This document shows, in pieces, positions 58,592-64,000 of a stretch of 64,000 nt of DNA. A model generated the notes under the pieces. It ran no database searches. It was not told where the DNA came from and saw nothing but the letters and a program-made list of their open reading frames with translations. Numbering within the stretch: the first letter of the stretch is position 1; every line of letters starts with the position of its first letter. Source of the DNA: Tetracladium setigerum (Eukaryota > Ascomycota > Leotiomycetes > Helotiales); assembly GCA_031472005.1 (NCBI GenBank), contig PZJY01000002.1, positions 2,790,001-2,854,000 on the forward strand. The letters are read 5' to 3'. Both the position numbers and the translations under genes were made by a program.

Positions 58592-60556
58592 TTGCCGGTT
58601 GCCATATGCTTGTCAAAACCTTGGGCTTTTGCAACAATGCCTCCACCCGAACCTATCCTTTGCTGTGGCGATTCGACTCCAGTCCTCTCACATGGCTCGT
58701 ACAAAGTTCACAATGATCCAAATCGCGAACTTCATGAGAACATCTTCACCTCTTTCCAGCATTTCGTCCTACGCACACATAAACGCGCAGTGTTGCTCCA
58801 GATTGCCTTGACTCAGATACCAGATATTGGAGAGCCACCTGTTCCAGGTTTTGGCAATTGCTTAACATCTGCTCCCAATGCAGGCTGGGCCTCGGTGACA
58901 GATATCTCAACAGTTTCCGCCAATGAATATGCTCTCCCCGATGTTCAAGCTGGAAACACCGTATTGCAATCTCTGTCTGAGGACACTAGATCATTCATTT
59001 CCGGTCTCCCTGCTGCTTCTCCTCCTCCCGGTTCTCATGAACTGTTTGACACCAACGTTTCTTCAGCTTTATTCCACAATTTTACACCAGCCCTTCCGTC
59101 AGACAACCTGCAGAAATTCTCGTCGTCGTATCCAACAGACTGCGTGTCAGGCCTGTCATCGGATGGCACACCACTTTCCAATTCCAGTCTCTCTTCTACC
59201 CAATGCTGTGAGCAGGTGCCAGTCACTTCACCCGGCAACAATGGCTTGTTCCCCTTAACGCCGCCAAATTATGCCAAACCTAATTCCACTCGTCTCTCAA
59301 GCGCTGCTCCGGTTTTTGTTCCTGGCATGTTCCGAGGCTCACTCCCAGCTGGACTCGCTGAAGCATTGGCTCAGACCACCGTATTGACGACACATCAATC
59401 GTTCATCAACGAGTGGCAAGAGGGCTGGTTGGATGGTGGAAGTTCAACTCGGGAGGTAGCAGAACAATCTTCGGTCACATTTCAAGAAGCCTCCCATGTC
59501 TCAGCAAAATTGCCTCACACGCTCATATCACCGTTCGACTGCGCTCAAAACTTTGAGAGATCGAAGGCTAGGGAGCACCGTCTTCTAGACGTGGGCTCAA
59601 CTCACCCTGAGAAGATCATAGGTGTTCTAGAACTCGAAAAACATGTTGCTCCTACCGTCTCTTCACATGCTCCATCGTTCGGATGGACTCGAGACGCTGC
59701 AAAATCAGAGTCCCGGGATGAATGTCACCATGGTCTGACTTTTCCCATGGGTACTCTTCAGAAATTTCCACTCTCTGGAAATGACATTACTCCAAGGGAT
59801 AACTTGAGATCTTTTGTCAATGAAGCTCAAGCTCTGCAATATACACCTCAAACTACCCCAGTCCCAGCAAATACAATCTCATCACCACCCAATACCTTGG
59901 TTAAGAATTCTACTCGAGCTCCATTATTTGGACCAGTTCCTAACGAGTCGCCATCAAACTTTCTGCCTGTGCTCGTTGATGACTTCAACGGTCAGCCTCC
60001 GGTCACTTCAACGCCAGGTCGCACTCAATCGGATGCAATGTCACTAGTCAACACGGTCACCCCTATGGCACCATTGAGACAGCCCATTAGATCTCGCATA
60101 AACTCTATGGCATCGGTCTCCTCAACTTGCAGGACATTCTCACCACCTCCCCGAGCCAATCCAGCCGCATCAAGATGGCGACGCCAACCTCAAGTTCCCA
60201 TTACTTCTTCTACCCCGACCTCAGTCCTGTACTCCGAAGAAATCCGAAATAATCCACTCACAGACAAATCCTCCTATGTCATTCACGTCTCCTCTCGTCT
60301 AGACTACGGTCCCGGTCTATCTCACCGATACTTCCTCGCCCCAGAAGACTTATATGACGATTGGATTGAGATCACTCATGCGCAATGGTTTGCTACCGGT
60401 CACCCGTTCCAGATGCAGGCCGAGAAGTGGGATGTGAAGTGTTCGACTCATGGAAAATTCTTCCGCATGGTTCTGCGTCCGAACTTATTGATGAGAAATG
60501 AGCCACGTCCAAGTTTTGGAAAGTTGGGCAGAATTTCTTATGCCGGAGAGCGATAA
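58592..60556 (+). CDS. Hypothetical Ser/Pro-rich protein with an ordered C-terminal domain
   Basis: No family recognised. Seen: one exon of up to 654 codons. The second Met at 58637 (MPPPEPILCCGDS) may be the true start, because the residues before it read like translated leader. Residues ~20-75 look ordered (ELHENIFTSFQHFVLRTHKR). The middle 450 residues are Ser/Pro/Thr-rich and low in order. The last ~100 residues are clearly globular, with many aromatics (SSRLDYGPGLSHRYFLAPED, WIEITHAQWFATGHPFQMQA, EKWDVKCSTHGKFFRMVL). A long CT-rich leader precedes it. Probably a real lineage-specific gene, possibly regulatory; this is inference. Confidence 0.65.
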   Translation: MPVAICLSKPWAFATMPPPEPILCCGDSTPVLSHGSYKVHNDPNRELHENIFTSFQHFVLRTHKRAVLLQIALTQIPDIGEPPVPGFGNCLTSAPNAGWASVTDISTVSANEYALPDVQAGNTVLQSLSEDTRSFISGLPAASPPPGSHELFDTNVSSALFHNFTPALPSDNLQKFSSSYPTDCVSGLSSDGTPLSNSSLSSTQCCEQVPVTSPGNNGLFPLTPPNYAKPNSTRLSSAAPVFVPGMFRGSLPAGLAEALAQTTVLTTHQSFINEWQEGWLDGGSSTREVAEQSSVTFQEASHVSAKLPHTLISPFDCAQNFERSKAREHRLLDVGSTHPEKIIGVLELEKHVAPTVSSHAPSFGWTRDAAKSESRDECHHGLTFPMGTLQKFPLSGNDITPRDNLRSFVNEAQALQYTPQTTPVPANTISSPPNTLVKNSTRAPLFGPVPNESPSNFLPVLVDDFNGQPPVTSTPGRTQSDAMSLVNTVTPMAPLRQPIRSRINSMASVSSTCRTFSPPPRANPAASRWRRQPQVPITSSTPTSVLYSEEIRNNPLTDKSSYVIHVSSRLDYGPGLSHRYFLAPEDLYDDWIEITHAQWFATGHPFQMQAEKWDVKCSTHGKFFRMVLRPNLLMRNEPRPSFGKLGRISYAGER

Positions 60557-61710
60557 TCGATAGAAGGATAGAGCTTCTCTAGGGCGGGGGCCTCGGTCAG
60601 TCTGACCATCTGGAATGGAGGACAAATACACCAGCATCAGTATCATCCATTTCAACAGAAACAGAAACAAAACCACAACAACCGGCTACATTTCCGCTAT
60701 TTAGATATCAAATAAACTCACACTACGTCGATTTTGCGCCTTTTGGACATCGAAATCATCATGAGCAACCTTGAAATTTCAGACTTCGGATATTACACAC
60801 TCGCGTTCAACGTCGTTGATTTTTCTTTCTTGGCATGTACGAGATGGCATGGCCGGCCGTGGAGAGGAAAAATAGATTGTTTTGATATCTGGAGCATCCC
60901 TTAAAGCACGCATACCTTTAGTCCTTCATTTTAGATAGATCGTTAATGCCTCTCATTTGCATGGAACAGAAAGGAAACTAGATGACGGAATATCCTGCAA
61001 TGAAGTTAAATCTGATGGAGGAACAAAGAGTTGGTGGAATAGTGGCGCTGATGGAAATTATATCGCTCGATGATGTCCTATACCCCCCTTTTTATACTAT
61101 AACAGTAAAAGCTTCGGTGTTTAGGCATGAATTAAAGAAAAATCTCAACCAAAACTTGGTTTTAACTCTTACGTGATTGTGGAGTTGACACAGTGTGATG
61201 ATGTAGATTTGCAAAACTACTCACCTCGTGATGATTGGTAAGGCTGGGGTATTAAGCTGTACAATATAGACACCAGTTGCTAATTGACGGTAACATAGGC
61301 GCTAGCACTCGAAGATATACTTTTCGCGCGTTGCATCGAAGCATTTTCTGTCACAACTCGACCAGGACCTCATACTTCCTGGCTATTGCCAAAACCCTTC
61401 ATCCACTCATCTAGACTGGTCAATCTAGCCATCTTCTTCACTTGAAGACTTCGTAAAGTCGATGCTCATCTCATACAGAAGGTACATAGTGGAGGTGAGA
61501 AGTCATAAAAGTGGTTGTTCCTCGGCCGAGCCAAGATCCGAATGCCTCGGCCCGTCGCGTCACCAGACGTCGTTGCTGAATTTGAAAGAGCCTCCACACC
61601 ACATGCTTTCTTCCATAACTTGAATTCTCTTGAATTTCTTTCTTTTCTATTCTCCTATTGCTATTTTCCCTACAACGAATCCGCAAATATTATCTCAAAC
61701 ATCAATCACC
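60557..61710. other. Intergenic region between the orphan gene and Pex11C-like gene
   Basis: About 1.15 kb, AT-rich at 61080-61210. No coding signal recognised. The open frame leading into the next gene from 61515 reads as untranslated leader. Confidence 0.5.
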
Positions 61711-62666
61711 ATGGCAGAACAATCAGAAACCATAGACTATTCATCCAAGCCATCTCCATCCTCTCCCTCAACCCCACCATCCAAACCTTCACCATCCCTC
61801 AACACACTCCTCTCCTGGACACCCTCTACCTGCGCTCCGCCGCCATCAAATCAGATCGTAATCTCTCAATCCTATCGTCCATTCTCTCCAGCCCCTCAGG
61901 AACAGACTCCCTCCTCCTCCTTCTCGGCTATTCCACCCTCCTCACCTCCTCCATCCTCACAACCGTCTCCGTAACCCGTCTAAAAATCCTCTCTAAACTC
62001 CTCATCGAGAAAGCCGTGTCTCTCCCTCCAAACACCGTCGTTCTAATCGAGGGTTCCATCCCTTCCTCACGACTGCTAGTCGCCGCAAGGCAATTGAAAG
62101 CACTCTCTAGCCTGATAAGCGACTTTAGGATTTTTGTGCGGTTGTGGGGGCTGTTGGGGATATACCAGTGGGGCAAAGGCGCATGGAAATCCCAAGCAGA
62201 CGGAGATGCTGTAGAGAGGAGGATTGTCAAAGCACAGGTTGTGGTGAATTTCTTCTTCCAGATACTGGAAAATGGAGCGTATCTATCGTCTAAAAGCGTA
62301 ATGGAATGGAGTTCTGAGAAACAGAATAAAGCATGGCTATGGAGTTCTAGATTCTGGGCTGCGCATGTTGGGTTAGAGTTTTTGAGGCTGGGGAGGGTTT
62401 TTGCAGTTAGGAGGGCTCAGAAGGGCAGTGAAGAGCAGAGGAGGGTGGATGGGCCAAAAGGAGATGTGTGGACTGATAGGGACGAGAAGGCTTGGTTTCA
62501 GGAGTGGAAGAAAGAGGTGCTTGTTAATTCCGCTTGGGCTCCTTTGACGCTGCATTGGAGTGTTGATGGGGGTTTGATTAGTGACTTCTGGGTTGGGGTT
62601 GCGGGCAGTGTAGCTGGCGTTGTGGGTGTTGGGAGACGTTGGAAGGCTGCCAGTGGTAGTTCGTGA
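61711..62666 (+). CDS. Peroxin 11-family protein (Pex11C-like), with an apparent 1-base gap near the N-terminus
   Basis: Role: Pex11 proteins bend the peroxisome membrane for proliferation and fission. Seen: the start ATGGCAGAACAATC at 61711 opens a Ser/Pro-rich N-terminus in one frame. The conserved body (PLLDTLYLRSAAIKSDRNL, SSPSGTDSLLLLLGYSTLL, ALSSLISDFRIFVRLWGLLG, NGAYLSSKSVMEW, KAWLWSSRFWAAHVGLEFLR) is in another frame, open to 62666. Exactly one missing base is needed between about 61720 and 61790, for example in the C4 run at 61772-61775; the total is then 318 residues. No in-frame ATG lies near the start of the conserved body, and no intron bridges the two frames. Confidence 0.78.
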
Positions 62667-63026
62667 GCACCTGAAAGATATAGAGATACCCAGTTTCATG
62701 GTTGTGTTATGATATTTGTTGTATATAAAAATAGCGGATCAAATTGTTACAGCTTTTGGAAGGACAACACCAAACGGACACACGTTATTCTGACATGACA
62801 AGATAAAGCAAGAAACAGAGCAGGCCTGCCGCCAGAAGCAATGAGAAAATGGTAGTATTTGCAAACCAATAGAAGAGGGGCGCATCAATAGAGAATCTAA
62901 CAAGAAATTCGAAATATCCAAACTTAAAGGAAAGACACATGTTAAGATTGGCGGTTTGCAGAGCTCATACTCCCCAAACCCAAACGTATCATATCAAAGA
63001 GAGGCCTCTTCTCCAGTCAAAAAGGC
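62667..63026. other. Convergent intergenic region after the Pex11C-like gene
   Basis: These 360 bp lie between two 3' ends. Nothing is seen. Confidence 0.55.
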
Positions 63027-63975
63027 TCACAAACTCCTGTACTTATTATCATCCTTCGGCACAGGTATCAGCTCTAATAACCTCTTCATCTCCACCATCA
63101 GCTCTGGCCTTTCATCCACCAACACTATAAACTCCCTACAATGATCTACCAGCGTGAATGCAGCCTCATTCCCACCCGCGGCTAGAATTTGCTTCAACCA
63201 AGCCGTCAACCCACCATCAACCTTCGAACACATCAGAATCGTGGCAGTGACATTGGCCAGTTCTTGTATGGACTCAAAAACATGACTACTTTTCACTCGC
63301 TTCTTCAGTCTCGTCAGACTGTAATCAACCACACTCTTCGCGCCGACGTTGAACGCTAAGATATTCAGCGTAACCTCGTCAATCACCGAGTGATTCTCAT
63401 AGTAATTCTGATTGATGAATGTGATCATCAGATCTACAACGCGTTCCGGAATTTGCTCAACGCTCTTCTTTTCAAGATATTTAACGACATCGGCTTCGAA
63501 CTTGGGACTCTCGTGTAGATAGGATGTGCGGATGACTTTGGCTTTACCACGGAGAACAACATCTTTGGTGTCAAACTTGTAGCTACCTGAGCGCGAGGAA
63601 TGACAGGAACTGCTGTTCGTGATACAGTGGAGGTTGTTGGGGCGCCATGCGTCCGATTCGAGGGCGAGGATGTCGGCTCTGCCGAAACCTAGTCCTCGGT
63701 TGCAGTTGAGGGGGGAGAGTTGGTTATTTGCGTTCACGCCTGCGGCGACGAGTGAGACACCTGAGTTGCTAGTGGGGTAGCCGTGTTGCAATTGTAATAG
63801 GGCGTCGCTGTATTGTCGGACGTTGCTGAGAAGGACTGCATTGATAGGTCCGGCGCCAAACCATTTGTCCGCACGTATTCATGAGTGTTGGGTAAAGGTC
63901 CTCGATGAACGGGTTTGAGAGGACCGCGAAGGCTGTATGTTGGTATATCGTATCGAGGGTTTGACCGTGCTCCAT
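63027..63975 (-). CDS. Uncharacterised protein with a BTB/POZ-like region; frame break near the N-terminus
   Basis: Seen: from 63975 a frame reads MEHGQTLDTIYQHTAFAVLS and FIEDLYPTLMN. From about 63877 down, coherent sequence continues in another frame (RADKWFGAGPINAVLLSNVRQ) to the stop at 63027. Residues after the middle resemble a BTB/POZ region (DVVLRGKAKVIRTSYLHESP, VVDLMITFINQNYYENHS, TLNILAFNVGAKSVVDYSL), common in large fungal paralogue families. The two frames differ by one extra or two missing bases near 63871-63885. No intron fits that gap. The break could be a sequencing error, a real lesion, or a wrong choice of 5' exon. The window end is only 25 bp upstream, so missing 5' exons are possible. 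Confidence 0.5.
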
Positions 63976-64000
63976 AGGCTCTATTCATTTTTGTGCGAAA

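Noticed and set aside
61515..61710. Upstream extension of the Pex11C-like frame to an ATG at 61515
   Set aside because: The translation (FSYCYFPYNES and similar) reads like leader; the ATG at 61711 has a better context and family-like N-terminus.

Overview
This is a eukaryotic nuclear contig from a filamentous ascomycete (Pezizomycotina). The genes have short introns (about 46-156 bp, most near 50) with GTAAGT-like donors and CTAAC/CTGAC branch sites. The gene set is typical of the group: an Ams2/Spt21-type GATA protein, VAC8, SNF4, a membrane-anchored UBP1-like protease, and mS47/Ehd3. Protein similarity recalled from the families points to Leotiomycetes (Helotiales), but this is an inference that I could not test. 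I see no virus, integrated transposon, CRISPR array or bacterial operon.

Layout. 0-9 kb: the 5' part of a PPPDE-thioredoxin fusion gene, Golgi GDPase GDA1, the divergent mitoribosomal pair mL38/uL4m, and a secreted GH3 beta-glucosidase. 9-20 kb: a gene-poor stretch, a Q/P-rich orphan gene, RPA14, and a large Ams2/Spt21-like GATA regulator. 20-28 kb: mS47/Ehd3 divergent from SmD2, dihydroxyacetone kinase divergent from exosome CSL4, and a small membrane protein. 29-41 kb: a RhoGAP, SNF4 divergent from VAC8, and IMP1 divergent from mitochondrial IF3. 42-46 kb: an MFS drug-type transporter next to a decayed gene. 46-64 kb: eIF2B-delta, a probable complex I subunit, a BOD1/SHG1-domain RS protein, a broken short-chain dehydrogenase, a UBP1-like protease, ALB1, an orphan gene, a Pex11C-like protein, and a BTB-like gene at the right edge.

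Themes. Most of the window is conserved housekeeping, often in divergent pairs. Five or six genes act in mitochondria (mL38, uL4m, mS47, IMP1, IF3 and probably one complex I subunit), and four of these form two divergent promoter pairs. Accessory material is limited to the transporter, the glucosidase, two pseudogenes and several orphans.

The clearest anomaly is that five otherwise well-conserved genes (GDA1, RPA14, the GATA regulator, IMP1, Pex11C-like) each appear to lack exactly one base, in or close to a G/C run. Reading frame and family conservation resume immediately after the gap. Homopolymer undercalling in the assembly is the simplest explanation, but real lesions cannot be excluded from sequence alone. 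I found no convincing undescribed system. The most biologically interesting leads are a GC-AG intron, an expanded GATA finger, an RS-tailed SHG1 protein, in-frame introns in SNF4 and the transporter, and the two decaying genes.
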